Source: Azonexus sp. | GTDB lineage: Bacteria; Pseudomonadota; Gammaproteobacteria; Burkholderiales; Rhodocyclaceae | Assembly: GCA_031285115.1 (NCBI GenBank) | Contig: JAITWU010000274.1 | Coordinates: forward strand, 1-8,058 | Reading direction: 5' to 3' | Length of the DNA stretch: 8,058 bases | Part shown: one piece after another, positions 1 through 6,534 of the stretch | Layout: each line of letters starts with the position of its first letter | Numbering within the stretch: the first letter of the stretch is position 1 | Translations under genes and position numbers: made by a program | Notes under the pieces: model-generated | Seen by the model: the letters and a program-made list of their open reading frames with translations, nothing else | Database searches by the model: none | What the model was told of the DNA's origin: nothing

Positions 1-2
1 AC

Positions 3-524
3 ATCGACACGCCGCTCGGCCTGCGCGACCGGGCGATGATCGAAGTCATCTACGCCTGCGGCCTGCGCGTCTCCGAACTGGTGGCCCTCAACCTCTATGC
101 CGTCAATTTCAACGACGGCGTCGTCCGCGCCCTCGGCAAGGGCGGCAAAGAGCGTCTGACGCCACTCGGCGATATTGCCGTCGACTGGCTGCGGCGCTAT
201 CTGGCGGAAGCCCGCCCGCTCATTCTCAATGGCCGCCAGAGCGATGACCTGTTCATCACCGGGCGCGGCGCGGCAATGACCCGGCAGGCGTTCTGGCAAC
301 TCCTCAAACGCTACGCGCGGCTTGCCAGCATCGACCCCGATAGCCTCTCGCCGCATGTTCTGCGCCACGCCTTCGCCACCCATCTGCTCAACCACGGCGC
401 CGATTTGCGCGTCGTCCAACTGCTGCTTGGTCACGCCGATATTTCAACGACGCAGATTTACACCCACGTCGCCCGCGAACGCCTCAAGGCGCTCCACGCC
501 GAGCATCATCCGCGCGGCGGCTGA
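3..524 (+). CDS. xerD: Tyrosine recombinase XerD, 5'-truncated by the window edge
   Basis: The C-terminal 173 residues of the site-specific recombinase that, with XerC, resolves chromosome dimers at dif at the division septum. The reading frame is open from base 3 ([11 protein letters not shown]...), so the first internal ATG at 36 is not the start; roughly 125 N-terminal residues, the core-binding domain, lie outside the window. All catalytic-domain signatures are visible: Arg in GLRVSEL (bases 66-68), the GKGGKERL beta-hairpin lysine, His and Arg of [14 protein letters not shown] (354-356 and 363-365), the LLGHADIS His (432-434) and the nucleophile Tyr of TTQIYTHV (459-461). The tail ending in HHPRGG is the XerD type and helps separate it from XerC. 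The visible part is intact and in frame. The XerD rather than XerC assignment is by recalled similarity to the E. coli protein and is strong. Confidence 0.95.
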   Translation: MDTPLGLRDRAMIEVIYACGLRVSELVALNLYAVNFNDGVVRALGKGGKERLTPLGDIAVDWLRRYLAEARPLILNGRQSDDLFITGRGAAMTRQAFWQLLKRYARLASIDPDSLSPHVLRHAFATHLLNHGADLRVVQLLLGHADISTTQIYTHVARERLKALHAEHHPRGG

Positions 525-537
525 AGGCGTTGGCAAG

Positions 538-553
538 GCGTTAAAATGGCGCC
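538..553 (+). promoter_or_regulatory. Candidate -10 region directly before ybaK
   Basis: GCGTTAAAATGGCGCC sits immediately before the ybaK ATG at 554. The TAAAAT hexamer (542-547) resembles a sigma-70 -10 box, and the usual 6-7 base distance to the transcription start would place +1 on or next to the A of the start codon. I find no convincing -35 hexamer 16-18 bases upstream (519-524 reads GGCTGA) and no Shine-Dalgarno sequence. A near-identical 16-mer (14 of 16 bases) precedes the DUF971 gene at 6086-6101, which supports a real element. Confidence 0.4.
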
Positions 554-1045
554 ATGAAAAAGCCCGAACACGCCCCCGAAACACCGGCCACCCAGTTCCT
601 CAAAACGCATCAGGTGGCCTTTTCCAATCATCTTTACACCTACGAAGAACACGGCGGCACCCGCGTCTCGGCCCGTGAATTGAAGGTCGATGAACATGCC
701 GTCATCAAAACACTGGTTTTTGCCGACGAACAGGCGAAACCGCTCATCATCCTCATGCACGGCGACTGCAAGGTTTCCGCCAAGGAACTCGCCCGTCAGG
801 CCGGTTGCAAGAAGGTCGAGCCATGCCAGCCGGAAGCCGCCACCCGCCACACCGGCTTTCTCATCGGCGGCACCAGTCCGTTCGGCACGAAGAAAACGCT
901 GCCGGTTTTTCTCGAAAAAAGCATCCTCGATCTGCCGCTGATCTACATCAACGGCGGCAAACGCGGCTATCTGGTCGGCATCGACCCGCGTGAAATCGTG
1001 CGCACGCTCAAGCCAACGCTGGTCGAAGTGGCGCTGGCGTCATAG
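554..1045 (+). CDS. ybaK: Cys-tRNA(Pro)/Cys-tRNA(Cys) deacylase, YbaK/EbsC family
   Basis: A 163-residue trans-editing enzyme that hydrolyses cysteine mischarged onto tRNA(Pro) by prolyl-tRNA synthetase, keeping Cys out of Pro codons in the cytoplasm. The length is normal for the free-standing family. Family features are visible: an N-terminal TPATQFL segment (10-16), the conserved lysine in HAVIKTLVF (K52) expected in the active site, DCKVSAKELA (71-80) and the GGTSPFGTKK signature (105-114) near the substrate pocket, then the NGGKRGYLVGIDP strand-turn region (133-145). The ATG at 554 is chosen because translation from it gives a full-length family match; no Shine-Dalgarno sequence precedes it, and a -10-like box ends only six bases before it, so a leaderless message is possible. 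It follows xerD by 29 bases on the same strand. It is a single-domain protein, not part of a ProRS INS domain. Symbol and function are from family knowledge. Confidence 0.93.
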   Translation: MKKPEHAPETPATQFLKTHQVAFSNHLYTYEEHGGTRVSARELKVDEHAVIKTLVFADEQAKPLIILMHGDCKVSAKELARQAGCKKVEPCQPEAATRHTGFLIGGTSPFGTKKTLPVFLEKSILDLPLIYINGGKRGYLVGIDPREIVRTLKPTLVEVALAS

Positions 1046-1046
1046 C

Positions 1047-1069
1047 GGGCGGCCAAAGCCACGCCCTTT
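1047..1069 (+). terminator. Weak candidate terminator after ybaK
   Basis: Directly after the ybaK stop, GGGCGGC can fold over a CAAA loop onto GCC-(AC bulge)-GCCC, followed by TTT. The stem is broken by a two-base bulge and the T run is only three long, so this is at best a weak intrinsic terminator. Confidence 0.28.
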
Positions 1070-1088
1070 GCCCCGCGCTGCCGCATTC

Positions 1089-1115
1089 TTGTGCATTGCC
1101 GCAATAGGCTAAAAT
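1089..1115 (+). promoter_or_regulatory. Candidate promoter of the DUF3683 dehydrogenase gene
   Basis: TAAAAT at 1110-1115 is a five-of-six match to a -10 box, and TTGTGC at 1089-1094 could act as -35, although the 15-base spacer is shorter than ideal. Transcription would start near 1122, leaving about 22 untranslated bases before the ATG at 1144. The ybaK gene ends at 1045, so a promoter in this 98-base gap is expected. Confidence 0.4.
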
Positions 1116-1143
1116 CCTGCCTTTGACAGCTCCGCCGCTCCCC

Positions 1144-4100
1144 ATGACCGCCCGTCTGCGCGAAATTCCCTATAACTACACCTCTTTTTCCGACCGCGAG
1201 ATCGTCATCCGCCTGCTCGGCGACGATAACTGGGCGGCGCTCGATGAATTGCGCGGCGAGCGCATTACCGGGCGCTCGGCGCGGATGCTCTATGAGGTGC
1301 TGGGCGACATCTGGGTGGTGCAGAGGAATCCCTATCTGGAGGACGATCTCCTGCGCAACCGCGAGCGGCGGGAAGCCCTCGTCAGCGCCTTGCGGCATCG
1401 GTTGACGGAGGTCGAAAAGCGGCGGGCCGAACGGGCGGCGGATGATCCCGAACGCTCGGTCAAAGTCCGCCGTCTGGTCGAGGCGGCGGAGCAGGCGGTG
1501 GATCGTTTTGCGGCGCGTTTCGAGAAAACCATCGAATTGCGCCGCAAGGTGCTCAAAACCCTGGGCCGCCATACGCGCCGCGACAATATCGCCTTCGACG
1601 GCCTCGCGCGCGTGGCGCATGTGACGGATGCGACCGACTGGCGGGTCGAATATCCCTTCGTCGTCCTTACCCCGGATACGGAGGAGGAAATCGGGCCGCT
1701 GGTCAAAAGCTGTATCGAACTGGGCCTGACCATCATCCCGCGCGGCGGCGGCACGGGTTATACGGGCGGCGCGGTGCCGCTGGTCTGGCGTTCGGTGGTG
1801 ATCAATACGGAAAAACTGATCGACATCGGCCCGGTCGAGGAGATGATTCTGCCCGGCACTGACGCGCCTTACGCCACCATCCGCACCAGCGCCGGGGTCG
1901 TGACCGACCGTGTTGCAGAAGCGGCGGCGGCGGCGGGGCGCGTTTTTGCGGTGGACCCAACATCGGCCAGCGCCTCCTGCATCGGCGGCAACATCGCCAT
2001 GAACGCGGGCGGCAAAAAGGCCGTGCTGTGGGGCACGGCGCTCGACAATCTGGCCTGGTGGAAGATGGTCGATCCGGACGGCAACTGGCTGGAGGTGGAG
2101 CGCCTCAAGCACAATTTCGGCAAAATCCACGAGCAGGAAATCGTCCAGTTCCGGCTCAAACGCTTTGACGCCAGCGGCAAAAAGCTGCTCAACGAAGAAA
2201 CCCTGACCCTGCCCGGCGCGGCCTGCCGCAAGACCGGACTGGGCAAGGATGTCACCGACAAGTTTCTCGGCGGCGTGCCCGGCGTGCAGAAGGAAGGCAC
2301 GGACGGCATCATCGTCGCCGCCCGCTGGGTGCTGCACCAGATGCCGCCGGTGACGCGCACCGTGTGTCTGGAATTTTTCGGCCAGGTGCGCGAAGCCGTG
2401 CCGTCGATTGTCGAAATTACTGATTATTTCAAGCCGGGCGGCGCGGGGCAGGCGGCAGGCGTGCAACTCGCCGGGCTTGAGCATCTCGACGAGCGTTACG
2501 TCAAGGCCGTCGGCTACGCGACCAAGGCCAAGCGCCACGGGCGGCCCAAAATGGTGCTGGTCGGCGACATCGTTGGTCATGACGAGGCGGCGGTAATGCA
2601 GGCGGCCTCGGCGGTGGTCAAAATGACCAATTTGCGCGGGGCCGAGGGTTTTATCGCGGTAACGCCGGAGACGCGCAAGAAATTCTGGCTCGACCGTTCG
2701 CGCACGGCGGCCATTTCGCGCCACACCAATGCTTTCAAGATCAATGAGGATGTCGTCATCCCGCTGCCGCGCATGGGCGATTACTGCGACGGCATCGAGC
2801 GCATCAATATCGAGCTGTCGATCCAGAACAAGCTCGAACTGTGTGATGCGCTAGCCGCTTTTTTCCAGGGCGACCTGCCGGTCAACAGCGCCGACACCAA
2901 GCTCGACAAGGACGTGCTCATCGGCGACCGGCGCGAGCGGGCGCTCGAACACATTGCCGACGTGCGCGCCCGCTGGCAGTGGCTGCTCGACAATCTCGAC
3001 CTGCCGCTCGCTGAAGCCGCAGCGCGGTTTGCCGAATTTGGCGTGGTCGCTGGCGAATTGACCAACCGGGCGGCCAATCCGACGCTCTTTCACCGCTTGC
3101 AGGATTATTCCGTGCGCGTTTCGTGGAAGCAGGAATTGAAGGAGCCGCTCGACAACATCTTCAACGGCGCGATTTATCGCCCGCTTTCGGAGCGCATGGC
3201 CGCCCTGCAACAGGAGGTGCTGCGTGGCCGCGTCTTCGTCGCGCTGCACATGCACGCGGGCGACGGCAATGTGCATACCAACATCCCGGTCAACTCCGAC
3301 CATTACGACATGCTGCAAACCGCCAACCGCGCGGTCGAGCGCATCATGGCGCTGGCCCGCGCGCTCGATGGCGTCATTTCCGGCGAGCACGGCATCGGCA
3401 TCACCAAGCTCGAATTTTTGTCCGACGACGAAATCGCCCCGTTCCGCGCCTACAAGCAGAAAATCGACCCGGACGGCCATTTCAACAAAGGCAAGCTGCT
3501 GCCCGGCGGCGACCTGCACAACGCCTACACGCCGTCTTTCTCGCTGCTCGGTGCCGAATCGCTGATCATGGAGCAATCGGAAATCGGCAAAATTTCCGCC
3601 TCGATCAAAGATTGCCTGCGCTGCGGCAAGTGCAAGCCGGTCTGCTCGACGCATGTGCCGCGCGCCAACCTCCTCTACAGCCCGCGCAACAAGATTCTTG
3701 GCGTTTCGCTCCTGATCGAAGCGTTTCTCTACGAGGAACAAACCCGGCGCGGCATTTCGCTCCAGCATTTCGACGAATTCAACGACGTTGCCGACCACTG
3801 CACCATCTGCCACCGCTGCCTCAAACCCTGCCCGGTCGATATTGATTTTGGCGACGTTTCCATCGCCATGCGCCATTTCCTCAAAAAACAGGGCAAAAAA
3901 CGCTTCAGCCCCGGCACGGCGGCGGCAATGACCTACCTCAACCTGAAAGACCCCGCCACCATCAAACTGATGCGCGGCGTCATGATGAATTTCGGCTTCA
4001 AGGCGCAGCGGCTCGCCAACCGGGCGGCCAAAGCCCTCGGCCTGGTTCAGGAAAGCCGCGCCCACCCGCCTGCAACGCTCGGCGCGCCCAAGGTCAAAAC

Positions 4101-5019
4101 GCAGATCATCCACTTCCTCAACCGCCCGATGCCCGGCAATCTGCCCCGCCGCACCGCCCGCGCCCTGCTCGACATCGAGGACGACAAAGTCATCCCGGTC
4201 ATCCGCAATCTGCAAAAAAACACCGACGAATCGGACGCCGTTTTCTACTTCCCCGGCTGCGGCTCCGAGCGGCTCTTCTCGCAAGTCGGCCTCGCCACGC
4301 AAGCCATGCTCTACGACCTCGGCGTCACCACCGTGCTGCCGCCCGGCTACCTGTGCTGCGGCTATCCGCAGAATGCTTCCGGCGACAAAGAGAAGGGCCA
4401 CAAAATCACCACTGACAACCGCGTCCTCTTCCACCGCGTCGCCAATACCCTCAACTACCTCGACATCAAAACCGTCATCGTCTCCTGCGGCACCTGCCTG
4501 GACCAACTGGAAAAATACCAGTTCGACAAAATCTTCCCCGGCGCGCGGCTCCTCGACATCCACGAATACCTCATGGAAAAAGGCGTCAAACTCGCAGGCG
4601 TCAACGGCGTCCGCTACCTCTACCACGACCCCTGCCACAGCCCGATGAAAGCCCACGCGCCGCTCACCGTCACAAGCGCCCTGACCGGCCAGAACGTCCC
4701 CCTCTCTGACCGCTGCTGCGGCGACTCCGGCTCCTTCGCCTATTCCCGCCCCGACATCGCCACCCAGGTCAAATTCCGGAAGCAGCAGGAAATCGAAGCG
4801 GGCGCAGCGGAATTGCGGGCCGACGGCTTCACCGGCGAAATCAAAATCCTCACCTCCTGCCCCGCCTGCTTGCAGGGCTTGTCACGCTACGACAAAGATG
4901 CCGACACAGAGGCGGATTTCATCGTCGTCGAACTGGCGAAACACCTGCTCGGCGCAAACTGGATGGCGGAGTACGTCGGAAAAGCCGGGAATGGCGGGGT
5001 GGAAAGGGTGTTGTTGTGA
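1144..5019 (+). CDS. DUF3683 FAD/Fe-S fusion oxidoreductase (GlcD-GlcF-like, D-2-hydroxyacid dehydrogenase type)
   Basis: A 1,291-residue flavin and iron-sulfur dehydrogenase. Order of parts: DUF3683 N-terminus (about 4-65, [15 protein letters not shown]); a charged helical, possibly coiled-coil stretch (about 66-145); an FAD-binding PCMH domain with [11 protein letters not shown] (R200) and the following [13 protein letters not shown] region; an FAD-oxidase C domain with [10 protein letters not shown] (702-711) and GEHGIG (747-752); two CX2CX2CX3C 4Fe-4S motifs (C824/827/830/834 and C886/889/892/896); and two CCG domains (C1039, C1071-C1072, C1115/C1118; then C1164, C1191-C1192, C1239/C1242). 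All expected cysteines are present and no signal peptide or membrane segment is seen. The layout equals GlcD plus GlcF in one chain and recalls D-lactate, D-2-hydroxyglutarate (YdiJ) and glycolate dehydrogenases. The substrate cannot be told from sequence; electrons probably pass FAD to Fe-S to the quinone or cytochrome pool. The frame extends to a TTG at 1123, but ATG 1144 fits the promoter and conserved N-terminus better; neither start has a clear Shine-Dalgarno sequence. Confidence 0.9.
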   Translation: MTARLREIPYNYTSFSDREIVIRLLGDDNWAALDELRGERITGRSARMLYEVLGDIWVVQRNPYLEDDLLRNRERREALVSALRHRLTEVEKRRAERAADDPERSVKVRRLVEAAEQAVDRFAARFEKTIELRRKVLKTLGRHTRRDNIAFDGLARVAHVTDATDWRVEYPFVVLTPDTEEEIGPLVKSCIELGLTIIPRGGGTGYTGGAVPLVWRSVVINTEKLIDIGPVEEMILPGTDAPYATIRTSAGVVTDRVAEAAAAAGRVFAVDPTSASASCIGGNIAMNAGGKKAVLWGTALDNLAWWKMVDPDGNWLEVERLKHNFGKIHEQEIVQFRLKRFDASGKKLLNEETLTLPGAACRKTGLGKDVTDKFLGGVPGVQKEGTDGIIVAARWVLHQMPPVTRTVCLEFFGQVREAVPSIVEITDYFKPGGAGQAAGVQLAGLEHLDERYVKAVGYATKAKRHGRPKMVLVGDIVGHDEAAVMQAASAVVKMTNLRGAEGFIAVTPETRKKFWLDRSRTAAISRHTNAFKINEDVVIPLPRMGDYCDGIERINIELSIQNKLELCDALAAFFQGDLPVNSADTKLDKDVLIGDRRERALEHIADVRARWQWLLDNLDLPLAEAAARFAEFGVVAGELTNRAANPTLFHRLQDYSVRVSWKQELKEPLDNIFNGAIYRPLSERMAALQQEVLRGRVFVALHMHAGDGNVHTNIPVNSDHYDMLQTANRAVERIMALARALDGVISGEHGIGITKLEFLSDDEIAPFRAYKQKIDPDGHFNKGKLLPGGDLHNAYTPSFSLLGAESLIMEQSEIGKISASIKDCLRCGKCKPVCSTHVPRANLLYSPRNKILGVSLLIEAFLYEEQTRRGISLQHFDEFNDVADHCTICHRCLKPCPVDIDFGDVSIAMRHFLKKQGKKRFSPGTAAAMTYLNLKDPATIKLMRGVMMNFGFKAQRLANRAAKALGLVQESRAHPPATLGAPKVKTQIIHFLNRPMPGNLPRRTARALLDIEDDKVIPVIRNLQKNTDESDAVFYFPGCGSERLFSQVGLATQAMLYDLGVTTVLPPGYLCCGYPQNASGDKEKGHKITTDNRVLFHRVANTLNYLDIKTVIVSCGTCLDQLEKYQFDKIFPGARLLDIHEYLMEKGVKLAGVNGVRYLYHDPCHSPMKAHAPLTVTSALTGQNVPLSDRCCGDSGSFAYSRPDIATQVKFRKQQEIEAGAAELRADGFTGEIKILTSCPACLQGLSRYDKDADTEADFIVVELAKHLLGANWMAEYVGKAGNGGVERVLL

Positions 5020-5032
5020 GACGCGACAAACT

Positions 5033-5061
5033 TGGACAACCACCCGCCATACGCATACGAT
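5033..5061 (+). promoter_or_regulatory. Candidate ccdAB promoter
   Basis: TGGACA (5033-5038; five of six to TTGACA) and TACGAT (5056-5061; four of six to TATAAT) are separated by 17 bases. The predicted start near 5068 would fall at the ribosome binding site, giving a very short leader, so a slightly different -10 register is possible. Having its own promoter just after the preceding gene ends fits an autonomous toxin-antitoxin unit. Confidence 0.42.
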
Positions 5062-5065
5062 ACGC
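5049..5065 (+). promoter_or_regulatory. ATACG triple repeat, candidate CcdAB operator
   Basis: The pentamer ATACG occurs three times in 17 bases (5049, 5055 and 5060), overlapping the proposed -10 box of ccdA. CcdA and CcdB of the F plasmid repress their own promoter by binding repeated sites there, so a repeated short motif at this place is a reasonable operator candidate. That it is an operator is inference from position. Confidence 0.3.
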
Positions 5066-5067
5066 AC

Positions 5068-5072
5068 AGGAG
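5068..5072 (+). promoter_or_regulatory. Ribosome binding site deciding the ccdA start
   Basis: AGGAG lies seven bases before the ATG at 5080. This clear Shine-Dalgarno sequence rules in 5080 as the ccdA start over the upstream in-frame TTG at 5032. Confidence 0.75.
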
Positions 5073-5079
5073 CAACGCC

Positions 5080-5331
5080 ATGAGACTGTCGACCACCCAG
5101 GCATCGCCAAAGCGCCCGGTCAATCTGACCTTGTCGGAGACAACCGTTGAGCAGGCTCGCCAGTTTACCGGGAACCTGTCCGCTACTGTCGAGGCGCTAC
5201 TCGCTGAATTTGTCGCCAAAGAATCCGCCGCCCACAACGACAAACACCAGTTATACGCCCAGGTAGCTGAAGCCTGGAATCAGTTTGAAGCCACACATGG
5301 CTCGTTTGCCGATGAATACTCGACGCTATGA
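5080..5331 (+). CDS. ccdA: CcdA-type antitoxin of a type II toxin-antitoxin pair
   Basis: An 83-residue antitoxin that would bind and neutralise CcdB and, with it, repress the operon. The N-terminal part (about 12-47, VNLTLSETTVEQARQF and following helix) has the strand-helix-helix look of a ribbon-helix-helix DNA-binding dimer. The C-terminal part is charged and probably unstructured when free, ending with GSFADE (74-79), the same motif as near the end of F-plasmid CcdA. It is slightly longer than the 72-residue F protein. The start at ATG 5080 is set by AGGAG seven bases upstream. The stop overlaps the ccdB start in an ATGA arrangement, giving translational coupling with antitoxin first, as in known ccd operons. 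Base composition is lower in GC than the flanking genes, suggesting acquisition. Family assignment is from the motif plus the partner gene. Confidence 0.87.
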   Translation: MRLSTTQASPKRPVNLTLSETTVEQARQFTGNLSATVEALLAEFVAKESAAHNDKHQLYAQVAEAWNQFEATHGSFADEYSTL

Positions 5332-5645
5332 GCCAATTCGATGTACACCGGAACAAAGGGAAAAATGCGGTTGCAATACCGTTTGTCGTCATCGTCCAGT
5401 CAGCGGTTTTTGACAACCTGAAACGCCGGATTGTCGTCCCTCTGGTTGTGGCATCCTGCGCCAATACACCCCAATCAGCGGTGACGCCCCGATTTACCGT
5501 TGGTGGCGCACAAGTCGTGCTGAACCCGCTGGAAATAACCTCTGTACCATTGGCGGCGCTTGGCGACTTTGTTGTTTCACTGGCCGAAGCGGGTGATGAA
5601 ATCGTCGCTGCCCTGGATGAAGTATTTTCTCGCGCATGGGGTTAA
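5328..5645 (+). CDS. ccdB: CcdB-type gyrase-poison toxin, C-terminus lacking the final Ile
   Basis: A 105-residue CcdB-family toxin; the F-plasmid member poisons the GyrA subunit of DNA gyrase. Matching landmarks are the start MSQFDVHRNK, DVQS-like VIVQSAVFDN (21-30), RRIVVPLV (33-40, compare RRMVIPL in F), TPRFTVGG (53-60), TSVP (71-74) and the C-terminal helix ending SRAWG (101-105). In F CcdB the last three residues, Trp-Gly-Ile, are needed for killing; here Trp104 and Gly105 are followed directly by TAA, so the final Ile is absent. Whether it still kills cannot be decided from sequence. The start overlaps the ccdA stop by four bases and has no strong Shine-Dalgarno sequence of its own, so coupled translation is expected. 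A hand count gives about 47% GC in 5341-5400, well below neighbouring genes. The stop abuts the ATG of the next gene. Confidence 0.87.
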   Translation: MSQFDVHRNKGKNAVAIPFVVIVQSAVFDNLKRRIVVPLVVASCANTPQSAVTPRFTVGGAQVVLNPLEITSVPLAALGDFVVSLAEAGDEIVAALDEVFSRAWG

Positions 5646-6074
5646 ATGACCAAAACTGACTGCGAACTCTGCGCCCACCCCGGCGGCAAGCTGCTTTGGC
5701 AATCCGCCGAATGCCGCGTCGTGCGGGTTGATGATCCGTATTACCCCGGCTTCTGCCGGGTCATCTGGCAGGAACATGTGCGCGAAATGACCGACTTGCA
5801 GCCTGACCAGCGGCGGCGCTTGATGGACATCGTTTTTACCGTTGAAAGCGTCATCCGCGAACTGTTTGCGCCGGACAAGATCAATCTCGCCTGTCTTGGC
5901 AATATGACGCCGCATGTGCATTGGCATTTGATTCCGCGCTGGCTTGGCGACCGCCATTTTCCCGAGCCGATCTGGGGCAAGGTTCATAACGAGCATCCGG
6001 CCACGCGGGCGGCGGTCGATGATGAGACGTTGCAAGCAGCGCTGCGCCGCGCTTTGCTCGACCTCGCAGCGTGA
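5646..6074 (+). CDS. HIT-family (histidine triad) nucleotide hydrolase-like protein
   Basis: A 142-residue protein of the HIT superfamily, whose members hydrolyse or transfer nucleotidyl groups from substrates such as diadenosine polyphosphates or AMP conjugates in the cytoplasm. The triad reads HVHWHLIPR (90-98; His90, His92, His94), preceded by an NLACLGNMTP strand-turn. An N-terminal CELC pair (Cys6, Cys9) followed by His11 may bind zinc, as in several bacterial HIT proteins. GFCRVIWQEHVREMTDL (35-51) is the typical central strand and helix. The length is normal. The ATG at 5646 touches the TAA of ccdB; only a weak GGGG precedes it, so its translation may now depend on ribosomes finishing ccdB. 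It does not look functionally tied to ccdAB, which was probably inserted in front of it. Its exact substrate is unknown. Confidence 0.88.
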   Translation: MTKTDCELCAHPGGKLLWQSAECRVVRVDDPYYPGFCRVIWQEHVREMTDLQPDQRRRLMDIVFTVESVIRELFAPDKINLACLGNMTPHVHWHLIPRWLGDRHFPEPIWGKVHNEHPATRAAVDDETLQAALRRALLDLAA

Positions 6075-6085
6075 GCCGGGCGAGT

Positions 6086-6101
6086 GCGTTAAACTGTCGC
6101 C
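6086..6101 (+). promoter_or_regulatory. Candidate -10 region before the DUF971-ubiE-ubiJ operon
   Basis: GCGTTAAACTGTCGCC contains TAAACT (6090-6095) as a -10-like box and would start transcription near 6102, about 20 bases before the ATG at 6123. It matches the pre-ybaK element at 538-553 in 14 of 16 bases. No clear -35 box is seen at the right distance. Confidence 0.4.
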
Positions 6102-6109
6102 CTGCCTAC

Positions 6110-6115
6110 GGAGGA
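6110..6115 (+). promoter_or_regulatory. Strong ribosome binding site for the DUF971 gene
   Basis: GGAGGA lies seven bases before the ATG at 6123. It is the strongest Shine-Dalgarno sequence in the window and fixes this start. Confidence 0.8.
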
Positions 6116-6122
6116 CGACGAC

Positions 6123-6530
6123 ATGCCCGGCACGCCAATCCCTGTTGAAATCACACTGCATCAGAAATCGCGCCGTCTCGAACTGGCCTATGAAGACAGC
6201 CAGCGTTATCTGCTCGATTTTGAGTACTTGCGCGTCTTTACGCCTTCTGCCGAGGCGCGCGGCCACGCGCCGGGGCAGGAGACCTTGCAGACGGGAAAAC
6301 GCCATGTGCTGATCGACCGCATCGAGCCGGTCGGCGCTTATGCGCTGCGCTTCGTCTATTCCGATGGTCACGACAGCGGCCTGTACACCTGGGATTTACT
6401 GCACAATCTGGCGACGCATCAAGAAGAGCTATGGGCCGAGTACTTGAAGCGCATTGAAAGCGAAGGGCTTTCCCGCGACATCGACAGCACTTCCCGCCCG
6501 GCCAGCGGCGGTTGCGGCCACAAACACTGA
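6123..6530 (+). CDS. DUF971 (gamma-butyrobetaine hydroxylase N-terminal-like) protein
   Basis: A 135-residue protein made almost entirely of a DUF971/GBBH-like N-terminal domain. Visible family traits are the N-terminal strand pair ([15 protein letters not shown], 7-21), [13 protein letters not shown] (36-48), an [17 protein letters not shown] segment (68-84) and [10 protein letters not shown] (88-97). In gamma-butyrobetaine hydroxylase this fold binds zinc; free-standing bacterial copies, and copies fused to Mrp/ApbC iron-sulfur carriers, have no settled function that I can name. The C-terminus ends in GGCGHKH (129-135), with one Cys and two His that might bind metal. The start is set by GGAGGA seven bases upstream. 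The stop lies four bases before ubiE, so it appears to be the first gene of the ubiE operon. A role linked to quinone synthesis is inferred only from this position. Confidence 0.85.
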   Translation: MPGTPIPVEITLHQKSRRLELAYEDSQRYLLDFEYLRVFTPSAEARGHAPGQETLQTGKRHVLIDRIEPVGAYALRFVYSDGHDSGLYTWDLLHNLATHQEELWAEYLKRIESEGLSRDIDSTSRPASGGCGHKH

Positions 6531-6534
6531 AATC

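Noticed and set aside
1123..1143. TTG at 1123 as the dehydrogenase start, and the perfect TTGACA (1123-1128) as a -35 box
   Set aside because: The TTG has no ribosome binding site and ATG 1144 precedes the conserved N-terminus. No -10-like hexamer lies 16-18 bases after TTGACA.
967..2724. A 585-codon open frame on the minus strand under the dehydrogenase gene
   Set aside because: Its translation is rich in Arg/His/Asp/Ala with no recognisable motif, and it lies antisense to a clearly conserved FAD-binding domain. It is the usual by-product of GC-rich codon bias.
3123..3845. A 240-codon plus-strand frame inside the dehydrogenase
   Set aside because: It is an out-of-frame reading of the conserved gene, with Arg/Pro/Gln-rich composition typical of a +1 shadow.
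2851..4656. A 601-codon open frame on the minus strand
   Set aside because: It mirrors the Fe-S and CCG half of the dehydrogenase; it is a low-complexity Val/Glu/Ala/Asp-rich shadow without family motifs.
5032..5079. TTG at 5032 as the ccdA start
   Set aside because: AGGAG is correctly placed for ATG 5080, and the upstream stretch overlaps the proposed promoter.
6454..6534. Upstream extension of ubiE to an ATG at 6454
   Set aside because: It would overlap the DUF971 gene by 77 bases, and the extra residues do not belong to the UbiE family; ATG 6535 gives the standard N-terminus.
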